Part shown: positions 30,701-36,805 of the stretch, one piece after another | How the letters are laid out: the number at the start of each line of letters is the position of its first letter | Numbering within the stretch: position 1 is the first letter of the stretch | From: DASSKP01 sp035695045 | GTDB lineage: Bacteria > Actinomycetota > Actinomycetes > JAFAQI01 | Direction: 5' to 3' | Assembly (NCBI GenBank): GCA_035695045.1 | Contig: DASSEX010000021.1 | Span: 1-36,805, forward strand | DNA length: 36,805 nucleotides | The notes under the pieces: generated by a model | What the model saw: the letters and a program-made list of their open reading frames with translations, nothing else | What the model was told of the DNA's origin: nothing | Database searches by the model: none | Position numbers and translations under genes: made by a program

Positions 30701-32209
30701 GGCATTCAGGAGTGCGCCGCCGACCAGCTCCTCACCCAGGACGGCGCGGACCAGTCCGCGACCGCCGGCGCGACGGACAAGGCGGACAACGCTGCGTCGA
30801 CGACCGTGACTGGCATCAACATCGACTCGCAGGCGCCGACCAGCTCCGGCACTGCTCCATGCGGCAGCACCAGCTGGTGCACAGGGTCGACGGTGCCGGT
30901 CCACCTCGCCGCCGCGGACCAGAGTGGCCTCTCCGGAGTGAAGGAGATCGACTACAGCCTGGACGGCAAGCAGACGTGGCACACCTTCGCCGGTGACGAC
31001 ACGACGGTCGACGTCCCGCTGGCGAGCACGAGCTCGACCGCGTCGATCGACTTCTACGCCGTGGACACGGCCGGCAACGTCGAGGAGTCGCATGGCCTGT
31101 CGCTCAAGTACGACAACGTCGCCCCGACCGTGACCCACGTGCTCTCACCCGCGGCGAACGCCAACGGCTGGAACAACGCCGCCGCGACCGTCCACTTCGA
31201 CGCCACCGACGACCTGAACGGCTCCGGCGTCGACCCGACGAGCGTGACACCGGACTCGACGTACACGGCGGAGACCAGCGGTACGGCGGTGGCCGGGCAG
31301 GCTTCGGATGTCGCCGGCAACGTCGGCTACGACTCGGTGACCGTGCGGATCGACAAGACGCCACCGAGCATCTCGGCAGCTCCGACCACGAGCGCGAACT
31401 CGAGCGGCTGGTACACAGGCCCGGTGACCGTCCACTTCACCTGTGGTGATCCGGGCACGGTGGCCTCCGGTGTCGCGACCTGCCCCGCTGATGTGGTGCT
31501 GTCGACCGACGGAAGCGGTCAGCATGCGTCGGGAACCGCGTATGACAACGCGGGTAACCAGGCATCGGCCGAGGTCACGGGCATCAACATCGACTCCACG
31601 AACCCGACGATCACCGCGGTCGGAGTTGCGGACGGTGCGATCTTCACGCTGGGCGACCCTTCGGTGCCCGCGTCGCCGTTCTCCTGCACGGCGACCGACG
31701 GTGGCTCCGGGGTGGCGTCGTGCTCGGTCGTGGTCACCGGTGGTCAGCCCAACGGCGTCGGCACGTTCTCGTTCACGGCCACGGCGAAGGACGTCGCGGG
31801 CAACACGACCACGCAGACCGGCTCCTACAAGGTCATCTACCGGTGGGACGGCTTCCGTCAGCCGATCAACGACACGGCGCACCAGATCGGCACCTCCACC
31901 TCCGTCTTCAAAGGCGGCAGCACGGTCCCGGCGAAGTTCCAGGTGAAGACCGCGTCCGGCACGGTGGTGCGGACGAACACGAGCCCGCTGTGGCTGACGC
32001 CGGCCAAGGGCAGCCCGATGACCGCGGCCGTGGACGAAAGCGTCTACTCGGACCCGGCCACGAACGGGACGTCGTACAGCTGGGACAGCACCAGCCAGCA
32101 GTACATCTACAACTGGTCGACGAAGGGCTTGAACAGCGGGTTCTTCTACCGCGTCGGTGTGACGCTCGATGACGGACAGACCTACTACGTGAACCTCGGC
32201 CTGCGCTGA
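27761..32209 (+). CDS. Giant secreted protein of repeated Ig-like modules with C-terminal PxKF-type domain
   Basis: 1482 residues. Twin-basic-type n-region (VSRRRV), then a hydrophobic signal core ending QTALA. After an N-terminal region (about 40-140, Thr/Gly-rich), about 15 Ig-like modules run from residue 145 to 1355, each 75-95 residues with GWYxxDVTVxxxC, CxDxxSGxxxCP, DxAGN and TGINIDxTAPT. Modules 4, 8 and 12 differ: they lack the Cys pair and contain YxIDGG-type strands seen in OmpL47-like domains. The last 120 residues contain STVPAKFQVKTASG, like a PxKF domain. Cys pairs about 11 apart (FTC...ATC) suggest intramodule disulfides. It has no LPxTG anchor or catalytic motif; a surface or matrix structural role is inferred. 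Strong Shine-Dalgarno before ATG 27761. Confidence 0.88.
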   Translation: MAARQAARSSYVSRRRVAGVVLATCAVLVSGAQTALASSVISASFTGGTGTVSVGGTLYAKSGGALTLTVNTSSDTQCVDVAGTYAAHQQSATPKSTWTFSFTAGAGDGSQTVTASASPGFNTQNKCTGNAGTSSASFVLDNTGPQVTATVSPTPNAAGWNKSNASITWSATDAGSGVASGPTPATDSQSGNTSGVTKSSTATDRLGNVGNGSVTVKVDKTAPSITGSRAPAANTNGWNNTDVTASFTCSDSPSGIKTCSGPTTLTSSAANQSVTGNAVDNADNSASATVGGINIDKVGPTLSGAPTTSPNSAGWYNSDVTVHWSCTDTLSGLNGSCPSDSTIGTEGIGLTASTSVSDKAGNTTSATSSPAVKIDKTPPSTTISSVSNNWVNTDVPVTLTPSDDRSGVASTTYTIDGGTPQSGTSFTLTTEGDHTLTYFSTDNAGNSETTHTVHVKIDKTAPTIGHVFDPSGYTEGTWTNAPKVTVDFQCADQAGLSGVATCGPDVDVTAEGSHVITGSTTDNAGNGPINDSATVNIDRTAPTVTPTADRDPVAGWYNADVTVTYSCADALSGIADCPAPDVLHEGAGQTATGTAHDRAGNAGTGSLTGINIDETAPALDGATTAAPNSAGWYSGDVTVHWTCADLLSGLVGDCSTDSTVTGEGDDLSASQTVHDLAGNETTKTVSGIKIDRTAPTTSASVPDPLATGWYAGDVEVTLTTGPDLSGVAATYYEIDNGSPQLYAGPFPDTLRGTHTITYWSVDNAGNVEDASIPGHVITLKIDGTPPTIIASPLPAANANGWNNSPVTVSFTCGDAESGVAACNPPVTLSNEGAGQTAHGDALDNAGNAGSTDVNGINIDLTPPTLSGAATSNPNAFGWYKGDVTIHWTASDALSDIDRSSVPGDSTITGEGDNLGAGPVSVFDKAGNETTKTVSGFKIDRTPPTISGATVNDDGTARHPNDTGWFNSAVRVRFACDDKMSGIQECAADQLLTQDGADQSATAGATDKADNAASTTVTGINIDSQAPTSSGTAPCGSTSWCTGSTVPVHLAAADQSGLSGVKEIDYSLDGKQTWHTFAGDDTTVDVPLASTSSTASIDFYAVDTAGNVEESHGLSLKYDNVAPTVTHVLSPAANANGWNNAAATVHFDATDDLNGSGVDPTSVTPDSTYTAETSGTAVAGQASDVAGNVGYDSVTVRIDKTPPSISAAPTTSANSSGWYTGPVTVHFTCGDPGTVASGVATCPADVVLSTDGSGQHASGTAYDNAGNQASAEVTGINIDSTNPTITAVGVADGAIFTLGDPSVPASPFSCTATDGGSGVASCSVVVTGGQPNGVGTFSFTATAKDVAGNTTTQTGSYKVIYRWDGFRQPINDTAHQIGTSTSVFKGGSTVPAKFQVKTASGTVVRTNTSPLWLTPAKGSPMTAAVDESVYSDPATNGTSYSWDSTSQQYIYNWSTKGLNSGFFYRVGVTLDDGQTYYVNLGLR
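28190..31835 (+). repeat. About 15 degenerate in-frame repeats of 220-290 bp inside the repeat-protein gene
   Basis: Module starts by the GW-aromatic signature lie near 28235, 28469, 28699, 28926, 29187, 29422, 29652, 29882, 30159, 30390, 30649, 30871, 31165 and 31405, with a last divergent module after 31590. Repeats are similar at protein level but diverged at DNA level, so the array looks old rather than recently duplicated, except for shared GGCATCAACATCGAC stretches. Confidence 0.8.
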
Positions 32210-32217
32210 CGCGGCGA

Positions 32218-32562
32218 CTAACGAGCGGAGGCGCCCTCGCGGTTGAGGCGGACCCAGGACGTCGTCCAGCGTTCGGACCAGAACGACAGGAACGGCACCG
32301 TCCCGAGCACCATCGCGACCAGCACCCGGAACATCGGGATGCGCGCCCGCACCCCCAACCAGAAGGTGATGATCAGGAACAGGGGATAGAACAGCATCCC
32401 GTGCACGATGCCGACCCACTTCGCCACACCGGGCTGGTCGCCGGCGTACTTCAGCGGTACGCCGATGCACACCAGCACGATCAGCAGGACGCCGACCAGC
32501 CAGGCGATGCTGCGGTAGGCGCGCAGCGAGGACTCGACGTTGCGCTGGTCGGGCTGTGTCAT
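32218..32562 (-). CDS. DUF3817 family integral membrane protein
   Basis: 114 residues with three hydrophobic segments (about 18-38, 50-67 and 77-97). VESSLRAYRSIAWLVGVLL and then KWVGIVHGMLFYPLFLI followed by PFLSFWSERW match the DUF3817 pattern (YRxxAxxxG; hGxly; PfxsFxxER). Function unknown. ATG 32562 overlaps the stop of the upstream membrane-protein gene (ATGA), so it is probably coupled to it. It is convergent with the giant repeat gene, whose stop is 8 nt away; no hairpin is visible between them. Confidence 0.85.
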   Translation of the reverse strand: MTQPDQRNVESSLRAYRSIAWLVGVLLIVLVCIGVPLKYAGDQPGVAKWVGIVHGMLFYPLFLIITFWLGVRARIPMFRVLVAMVLGTVPFLSFWSERWTTSWVRLNREGASAR

Positions 32563-32978
32563 GCGCGGGCTCGCCGGCTCTCTGCGGCAGCAGTCGCCGC
32601 GTTCAGTGCCGCCAGCCTGGCGTTCCAGGCGGCGACCTCAGGGTCGTCCTCGTCCACCTCGACGACCGGTGTGCTGATGCCGACGCGCACACCCGGCTGC
32701 CGGATGATGTGCGCCTCGGGCGAGACCTGCGAGGTCCGCGGGTCGCGACGCTCACTGCCCTCGGGCCGGCGTACCTCGTCCTGGAGCGTCTTGACCCACA
32801 GCACGATCCCGAACACGGCGAACAGCGGCCACTGGAAGGCGTAGGCGTAGTTCTGCAGGCCGCCGGTCGGCGAGTTGGCCCGATGCCACTGCCAGAGCCC
32901 GAGGCGGAGCATGCCGTAGACCACGCCGGCGACGAAGAGGTGCACCAACCACCACTTCGGCGTCAGCACCCTTCGCAC
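32559..32978 (-). CDS. Small membrane protein, partner of DUF3817
   Basis: About 139 residues from GTG 32978 (GGAG just upstream); GTG 32969 is an alternative. LTPKWWLVHLFVAGVVYGML and NYAYAFQWPLFAVFGIVLW give two transmembrane helices with Trp-rich ends, followed by a charged cytoplasmic tail (RPEGSERRDPRT, acidic VDEDDPEV). It resembles a small membrane-protein family that accompanies DUF3817 genes in actinobacteria, from memory of such gene pairs rather than a search. Function unknown. Confidence 0.7.
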   Translation of the reverse strand: MRRVLTPKWWLVHLFVAGVVYGMLRLGLWQWHRANSPTGGLQNYAYAFQWPLFAVFGIVLWVKTLQDEVRRPEGSERRDPRTSQVSPEAHIIRQPGVRVGISTPVVEVDEDDPEVAAWNARLAALNAATAAAESRRARA

Positions 32979-32997
32979 GCGCTCCAGGGTAAACGAG

Positions 32998-34086
32998 TCA
33001 GGCAGCCCGGGCGGTGGCCGAGCGGCTGCGGCCGCGTCCGCGGCGGCCGGCCTCCGGCTCCCGGAGCAGTCGCAGCACGGAGTTCTCGATCGCGCCCTGC
33101 GTCGCCAGCTCGCCGAACTGGGCCCCGGCACCCAGGCGGTCGAGGTCGTTGCGCACCGTCACGCCGTCGTTGTAGAGGTCGATGACGCGCGGATCGATGT
33201 ACGACGCCCGACAGACCGCAGGCGTGTTGCCCAGATAGTGCGCGACCTCCTTGACCGCCCGCGTGACAGCCCGCTTGCGGGCGACCTCCGTCGTCGGCGC
33301 GTCGACGGACACAGCCAGCGCCACCGCGCACAGCACCGTCGCGTGCCACGTCCGGAAGTCCTTGGCGGTGAAGTCGCCGCCGGTGATCTCGCGCAGGTAG
33401 CCGTTGATGTCGTGGCTCTTGATGTCGACCCACTTGCCGCCGGCCTTGTAGGCGAGGAGCTCGGGATGGCCGCCGCGCCGCCGCTTCAGGGCTCGCACGT
33501 AGTCACATAACGTCTCGTCGGCGAGCGACTGCACCCGACGCTTCCCGCTCTTGGCGATGAAGTCGAAGGTGAGCACGCCGGCCGAGCAGGTGACGTGGTC
33601 GCGGCGCATCGTCGCCAGCCCGAACGAGCCGGGCGTGCCGGTGTCCTCGTCGGGGGCGTACTCCTCGCTGCCGATCCGGAAGAAGCCGAGGTCGAGGAGC
33701 CGGGCCGCTGCGCCCAACGCGCGCTCCCGCTCGAAGCCGGGCTTCGCGAGGTCGGCCAGCATCTGCTCGCGGGCCGCCGGAAGCGCGGCCGCGAACTCGA
33801 GCATGCGCTCGTGCTTCTCCCGGTCACGGGCGGTGCGCCACGCGTCGTGATAGCGGTACTGCCTGCGGCCGGCGACGTCCGTCCCCGTGGCCTGGATGTG
33901 GCCGTTGGACGCCGTACAGATCCAGACGTCCGCCCATGCCGGGGGGATCGCGAGGTCACTGATGCGCTGCAGCGTCGCGTCGTCGGTGACGCGGTCACCG
34001 TTGACGTCGACGTAGACGAAACCGCGGCCACGCTTCACCCGACGAATGCCGGGCTCGGCGCAGTCGACGCGTCGAAGGCGCGGCAT
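32998..34086 (-). CDS. DNA topoisomerase IB (poxvirus-like)
   Basis: 362 residues; relaxes supercoils by a 3'-phosphotyrosyl nick-and-reseal cycle. The N-terminal domain begins RVDCAEPGIRRVKRGRGFVYVD with DLAIPPAWADVWICTASNGHIQATG. The catalytic domain has TFDFIAKSGKRR, ITGGDFTAKDFRTWHAT (catalytic Arg and adjacent His/Lys region) and YLGNTPAVCRASYIDPRVI with nucleophile Tyr296. All elements appear intact. ATG 34086 has no clear Shine-Dalgarno but lies 9 nt after the DUF5709 stop, suggesting coupling. The C-terminus is Arg/Gly-rich. Confidence 0.95.
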   Translation of the reverse strand: MPRLRRVDCAEPGIRRVKRGRGFVYVDVNGDRVTDDATLQRISDLAIPPAWADVWICTASNGHIQATGTDVAGRRQYRYHDAWRTARDREKHERMLEFAAALPAAREQMLADLAKPGFERERALGAAARLLDLGFFRIGSEEYAPDEDTGTPGSFGLATMRRDHVTCSAGVLTFDFIAKSGKRRVQSLADETLCDYVRALKRRRGGHPELLAYKAGGKWVDIKSHDINGYLREITGGDFTAKDFRTWHATVLCAVALAVSVDAPTTEVARKRAVTRAVKEVAHYLGNTPAVCRASYIDPRVIDLYNDGVTVRNDLDRLGAGAQFGELATQGAIENSVLRLLREPEAGRRGRGRSRSATARAA

Positions 34087-34095
34087 CGGGGAGTC

Positions 34096-34530
34096 TCAGA
34101 CCTCCCGCTCGACGTGCATGGCACGCTCTTCGGCGGTGAAGCCGCCCTGGTCGGTGCCGACGTCGTTGGCGACGGCACTGGCCTCGTCGTCGGTGCGCGC
34201 GCCCTCGTCGGTCTCGAGGATGCGGCCGACGCGCTCCTCCGGGTCGACCGGATAGGGCTGGTCGACGCCCTCGCTCTCGTCGGCAGGGGTGGTCGCCGCA
34301 CGCTGGGCCAGGTCGGGCTCCTCGCGGCTCAACCGCAGGTCGAGCGGCTCGCCGGCCTGCTCCTCGGCCGCCGTGGTGCCGTACTCGTTTACACCGACCG
34401 GTGAGTCACCGGAGACGGGCATGTCGTCCTGCGGGTCGCCCGTGATGCGCTTGCCGGCGAGACCGGGCTCCTGCGACGCCTGCCCCTCTTCCTCGAAGGG
34501 GTCGGCGGGGTCAGGGATGCGGCTGGTCAC
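34096..34530 (-). CDS. DUF5709-like acidic protein
   Basis: 144 residues, strongly acidic, no membrane segment. EPLDLRLSREEPD, then ERVGRILETDEGARTDDEASAVANDVG and a closing AEERAMHVERE fit the DUF5709 layout (LdxRLaeEEPD ... aGRLv.dDeG ... EExAxHv). Function unknown. GTG 34530 has the good Shine-Dalgarno GGAGGA 8 nt upstream and overlaps the stop of the YtxH-like gene (GTGA). Longer in-frame starts are antisense or shadow sequence. Confidence 0.75.
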   Translation of the reverse strand: MTSRIPDPADPFEEEGQASQEPGLAGKRITGDPQDDMPVSGDSPVGVNEYGTTAAEEQAGEPLDLRLSREEPDLAQRAATTPADESEGVDQPYPVDPEERVGRILETDEGARTDDEASAVANDVGTDQGGFTAEERAMHVEREV

Positions 34531-34811
34531 GGAGAGGTCCTCCCGTTGGCCGACGTCGTGGGCACGGGGCCGGGCCCGTAGGGGTCGCTGTTGTGGTCGC
34601 CGATCGGCAGCCGGTCGACGACCGCGTTCTTCGCGGTGTCGACGAGGCTGGTCGCCTGCGCCTGGAGCACGCCCGCGGCCGACTGCACCGTCGGGCTCTC
34701 CGAGAGCCCGCGCGCGGCCCGCATGATCTGTTCGTAACGCTCCCGGCCGGCCTTGGCGCCGAGCGTGTAGCCCGCCGCGAAACCGAGAACAAAGGTCGCC
34801 TTGTAGCGCAT
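34527..34811 (-). CDS. YtxH-like small membrane-associated protein
   Basis: 94 residues. A short N-terminal membrane segment FVLGFAAGYTLGAKAG followed by GRERYEQIMRAARGL matches the YtxH domain (GaxxGyxxGxKAGrerYeqi), with an amphipathic helix and a Gly/Pro-rich tail. Proteins of this type are linked to general stress in Firmicutes; role in actinobacteria not established. ATG 34811 follows AGGAGG at ideal spacing. First gene of the five-gene minus-strand cluster with DUF5709, topoisomerase IB and two membrane proteins. Confidence 0.8.
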   Translation of the reverse strand: MRYKATFVLGFAAGYTLGAKAGRERYEQIMRAARGLSESPTVQSAAGVLQAQATSLVDTAKNAVVDRLPIGDHNSDPYGPGPVPTTSANGRTSP

Positions 34812-34889
34812 GGTTTGTCGCCTCCTGTGCGAGTCGGCTTACCCCCGCTGACGCCGCATTACGCCGTACGACGGTCACGGCGCGTGCGC

Positions 34890-34895
34890 TAGTCT
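34890..34895 (+). promoter_or_regulatory. Candidate -10 box for tRNA-Asn
   Basis: TAGTCT, 45 bp upstream of tRNA-Asn, in the divergent region with the YtxH-like gene. -35 not recognisable. Confidence 0.35.
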
Positions 34896-34940
34896 GACGC
34901 TCGTCGCCGGGCGGGCGGTCACCGCCCCGAGACCGGCCCA

Positions 34941-35016
34941 TCCCGCGTAGCTCAATTGGCAGAGCAGCCGGCTGTTAACCGGCAGGTTATTGGTTCGAGT
35001 CCAATCGCGGGAGCCA
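34941..35016 (+). tRNA. tRNA-Asn (GTT), CCA encoded
   Basis: Cloverleaf: acceptor TCCCGCG (34941-34947) pairs with CGCGGGA (35006-35012), then discriminator G35013 and encoded CCA 35014-35016. D arm GCTC...GAGC, anticodon stem GCCGG/CCGGC with loop CTGTTAA and anticodon GTT at 34974-34976, T loop TTCGAGT. Mature body 73 nt. Confidence 0.97.
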
Positions 35017-35046
35017 GCTTGCCCGGCTGCGTGCCGGAGCCGACCG

Positions 35047-35505
35047 TCAGGCGGCGGGTCTGTCGATGAGGTAGCCGAGCTCGAGGATCTTGAGAAGCCG
35101 GCTCACCACGGGCTGCACGTCGAGCAGCCGGACCGTCCTGCCCTCACCCTGCTCGCGGAGCACGGCAGCGGTCCGGGCGAAGAGCCGAGCGGTGCTCGAG
35201 TCGATGAACGGGACCTCGCGGAGGTCGACGACGAGGTCCAGTCCTCGCGACACGGCTTCGTCGATCGCCGGGTTGAGGTGGTGGTTGGTCGCGAAGTCGA
35301 TCTCACCGCGGACGATGGTCAACACGGCGTCGTGCGTGACGACGTGACCGACATGGGTGGACGCGGGCGTCAAGGGAAGCTCCGGCGGGCTCGGGGCTGG
35401 AGGGACGCGGGACGCTGCTTGTCCGCTGAGTGCTCTTGCACTATCGGGCGCTTGCGGACGGAGGGACATCAACCGACCGAACAACGCTCGGTAATCCTTT
35501 TTCAC
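35047..35505 (-). CDS. STAS-domain protein (anti-sigma-factor antagonist-like)
   Basis: 152 residues from GTG 35505, which has GGAG 8 nt upstream; ATG 35469 gives 140 residues. The N-terminal 45 residues are Pro/Ala/Ser-rich and disordered in appearance. The STAS domain follows: TIVRGEIDFATNHHL (strand-loop), GLDLVVDLREVPFIDSSTARLFA with the DSST loop whose Ser is phosphorylated in SpoIIAA/RsbV-type antagonists, and VRLLDVQPVVSRLLKILEL at the end. Such proteins bind an anti-sigma kinase and release a sigma factor; none of the partner genes is nearby. Divergent from the DMT gene. Confidence 0.82.
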   Translation of the reverse strand: MKKDYRALFGRLMSLRPQAPDSARALSGQAASRVPPAPSPPELPLTPASTHVGHVVTHDAVLTIVRGEIDFATNHHLNPAIDEAVSRGLDLVVDLREVPFIDSSTARLFARTAAVLREQGEGRTVRLLDVQPVVSRLLKILELGYLIDRPAA

Positions 35506-35547
35506 TAGGAAGGCTCCACCCGCCGAGCCGCGGGGTACTTCATCTCC

Positions 35548-36441
35548 ATGATCGTCCCGGTGCTGCTGGGCATCGTCGGTGCCGCCTTCCTCGGCACCGG
35601 CTTCGTCGTGCAGCAGCGCGAGGCCGCGAAGCTCGCGTCCGACGACTCTTTCTCCATCCGGCTGCTGTGGCGGCTGATGCGCGACGCCGGCTGGTGGGTC
35701 GGCATCGCGTCGATGGTGGCGGGTTACGTGCTCGTCGGCTGGTCCCTCGGCACCGGCAACCTCGTGCTCGTCGAGCCGCTCATCGCCGCGAACCTGGTCT
35801 TTGCGCTGCCGGTCGCGGCCGCGCACTGTCGGCGACGGCCCACCTGGCGCTCGATGCTCGGTGCCGTCGGGCTCGCAGGCGGCGTCGCCGGCTTCGTCGT
35901 GACGGCGCACCCGCACGGCGGACGCTCGGACAACGTTCCGGCACAAGACTGGATCGTGATGGGTGTGATCGCGGCGGCCGTTGTCGGCGGCGCGGTAGCA
36001 GCCGCGTGGCGTCGCCACGGTGACAGCCGCGCTGTCCTGTTGGGCATCGCGACCGGGACGGCGTACGGCATGCAGGACGGCATCACCCGCGTCGTGTACG
36101 CCGGCTTCACCCACCACGGCGTCGCGATGCTGGCGAGCTGGCCGGTGTGGACGCTGGTCGCGGTCGGAGCGCTCGGCGTGCTGCTCGCGCAGAACGCCTT
36201 CGACTGCGCGCCGCTGACGTCATCGCTGCCGGCCATCAGCATCACCGAACCGCTCATCGGCATCGTGCTGGGCGTCGCCTTGTTCGACTCTCACGTGCGG
36301 ACGACCTGGTGGGCCATGCTCGCCGCCGCGGCCGCGCTCGCGGTGATGCTCGTGGGAGCGTTCTTCGTCTCGCGCGCGCCTGTGGTGCGCGACGCGACGG
36401 CTCCGTCCGTGGAGGAGTCGGGGGTCCGTCGGGCCGCATAG
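35548..36441 (+). CDS. DMT-superfamily-like multispanning membrane protein
   Basis: 297 residues, eight or nine hydrophobic segments (e.g. VPVLLGIVGAAFLGTGFVV near 3-21, WVGIASMVAGYVLVGWSL, LVFALPVAAAH, IVMGVIAAAVVGGAVAAAW). Pattern GTGFVVQQREAAKL with LVLVEPLIAANLVFALP resembles the DMT (EamA-related) transporters found next to actinobacterial genes; one half of the usual ten-helix repeat seems reduced. Substrate unknown. ATG 35548; weak ribosome-binding site. The TAG stop (36439-36441) overlaps a TAGTCT box for the downstream tRNA. Confidence 0.75.
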   Translation: MIVPVLLGIVGAAFLGTGFVVQQREAAKLASDDSFSIRLLWRLMRDAGWWVGIASMVAGYVLVGWSLGTGNLVLVEPLIAANLVFALPVAAAHCRRRPTWRSMLGAVGLAGGVAGFVVTAHPHGGRSDNVPAQDWIVMGVIAAAVVGGAVAAAWRRHGDSRAVLLGIATGTAYGMQDGITRVVYAGFTHHGVAMLASWPVWTLVAVGALGVLLAQNAFDCAPLTSSLPAISITEPLIGIVLGVALFDSHVRTTWWAMLAAAAALAVMLVGAFFVSRAPVVRDATAPSVEESGVRRAA

Positions 36442-36444
36442 TCT
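36439..36444 (+). promoter_or_regulatory. Candidate -10 box for the CAT tRNA overlapping the DMT stop codon
   Basis: TAGTCT; the first three bases are the stop codon of the DMT gene. It ends 10 nt before the tRNA 5' end. A -35 hexamer is not clear, so read-through from upstream is also possible. Confidence 0.35.
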
Positions 36445-36454
36445 CTGCGGGTGC

Positions 36455-36528
36455 GGGGCGGTAGCTCAGCGGGTTAGAGCAGGGGACTCATAATCCCTCG
36501 GTCACAGGTTCGAGTCCTGTCCGCCCCA
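36455..36528 (+). tRNA. tRNA with CAT anticodon (elongator Met, or Ile2), no encoded CCA
   Basis: Acceptor GGGGCGG (36455-36461) pairs with CCGCCCC (36521-36527), discriminator A36528. D arm GCTC...GAGC, anticodon loop CTCATAA with CAT at 36489-36491, T stem ACAGG/CCTGT with loop TTCGAGT. Following bases CG show that CCA is not encoded. A body of this type is either tRNA-Met (elongator) or tRNA-Ile2, whose C34 is modified to lysidine; sequence alone does not settle it. Met slightly preferred. Confidence 0.95.
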
Positions 36529-36628
36529 CGATGCGCGCGTGTGACTTCGGCTGAAGCGGAGTGACGACGCCGAGGCTCGGGCAGCAAGTTCGCCGGTGCC
36601 CTGGCGACCGCTAGGCGGACTGCCGTAC

Positions 36629-36805
36629 TCAGACTTCCGCAGAGTTGGGCAGCGGTCGCCCGATGACCGCGGTCGGCGAGATGGCGCTGCTGCCCTGTGG
36701 GCTCGGCTCGCGTGGGCCTTCGGTGCGTCGCGCGACCTGGGCGATGACGAGGATGCACGCGGCCGCGGTCACCCCGACGACGTCGAAGACCAGGTCCCAG
36801 CCGGT
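36629..36805 (-). CDS. C-terminal fragment of a membrane protein (window edge)
   Basis: Open frame reading in from the right edge to TGA at 36631-36629: 58 residues. GWDLVFDVVGVTAAACILVI then a basic AQVARR end is a last transmembrane helix plus cytoplasmic tail, typical of the C-terminus of MFS-type transporters; the tail is Pro/Ser-rich. The start lies outside the window. Convergent with the CAT tRNA. The 100 bp between them show no strong hairpin (only a 4-bp CTTC/GAAG stem). Confidence 0.55.
   Translation of the reverse strand, partial: TGWDLVFDVVGVTAAACILVIAQVARRTEGPREPSPQGSSAISPTAVIGRPLPNSAEV

Noticed and set aside
34941..35016. tRNA-Asn as an integration site
   Set aside because: No duplicated 3'-end fragment, integrase or phage gene is visible in the window.
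36474..36758. 94-codon minus-strand open frame at the right edge
   Set aside because: It overlaps the CAT tRNA and is out of frame with the membrane-protein C-terminus at 36629-36805, which has a better helix/tail pattern.

Overview
The window is strongly GC-rich DNA with G or C at most third codon positions, GTG and TTG starts, Shine-Dalgarno-less genes and TANNNT -10 boxes. The gene set fits a high-GC Gram-positive bacterium (Actinomycetota): single-chain eukaryote-like glycyl-tRNA synthetase, pyruvate phosphate dikinase, dgt, dnaG, an HrdB/SigA-type sigma factor, and DUF3817, DUF1990 and DUF5709 proteins. I cannot place it to genus from sequence alone.

Layout. 1-3.9 kb is accessory in character: a secreted beta-propeller/RTX protein, a 17-bp tandem repeat, a small PEGA-like protein, a sulfotransferase and a lipoprotein. 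4.0-10.1 kb holds small metabolic and stress genes: DUF1990, a VOC protein, a spermidine-synthase-like protein downstream of a secreted BNR-repeat protein, a hemerythrin-domain protein, and a minus-strand cluster of PrxQ-type peroxiredoxin, small membrane protein and alkyl-sulfatase-like metallo-hydrolase. 10.2-16.6 kb has glyS, a second sulfotransferase, a methyltransferase, ppdK and a DUF218 membrane protein. 16.6-21.8 kb has a very large zinc-ribbon/nucleotidyl-cyclase/AAA/TPR regulator and a second secreted BNR protein closed by a strong hairpin. 21.8-27.6 kb is the DNA/RNA-synthesis core: dgt, a GNAT gene, an M23 lipoprotein on the other strand, dnaG and the principal sigma factor. 27.7-32.2 kb is one secreted protein built from about 15 Ig-like modules. 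32.2-34.8 kb is a five-gene minus-strand cluster (YtxH-like, DUF5709, topoisomerase IB, two membrane proteins). The end carries tRNA-Asn, a STAS protein, a DMT-type membrane protein, a CAT-anticodon tRNA and the C-terminus of a further membrane protein.

I see no CRISPR array, prophage, insertion sequence or recognisable defence system. The most unusual feature is a 62-bp inverted-repeat element with arms of about 24 bp. It occurs twice, 18.5 kb apart and in opposite orientations, each time exactly between two convergent genes, and it supplies the stop codon of three of the four flanking genes. Other tail-to-tail junctions also carry inverted repeats (11-bp arms at 4012-4052; a 16-bp perfect palindrome over both stop codons at 7990-8005). 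Several genes look leaderless, with a TAGNNT box 5-8 nt before the start codon, and in two places the stop codon of the preceding gene forms the first three bases of the -10 box.
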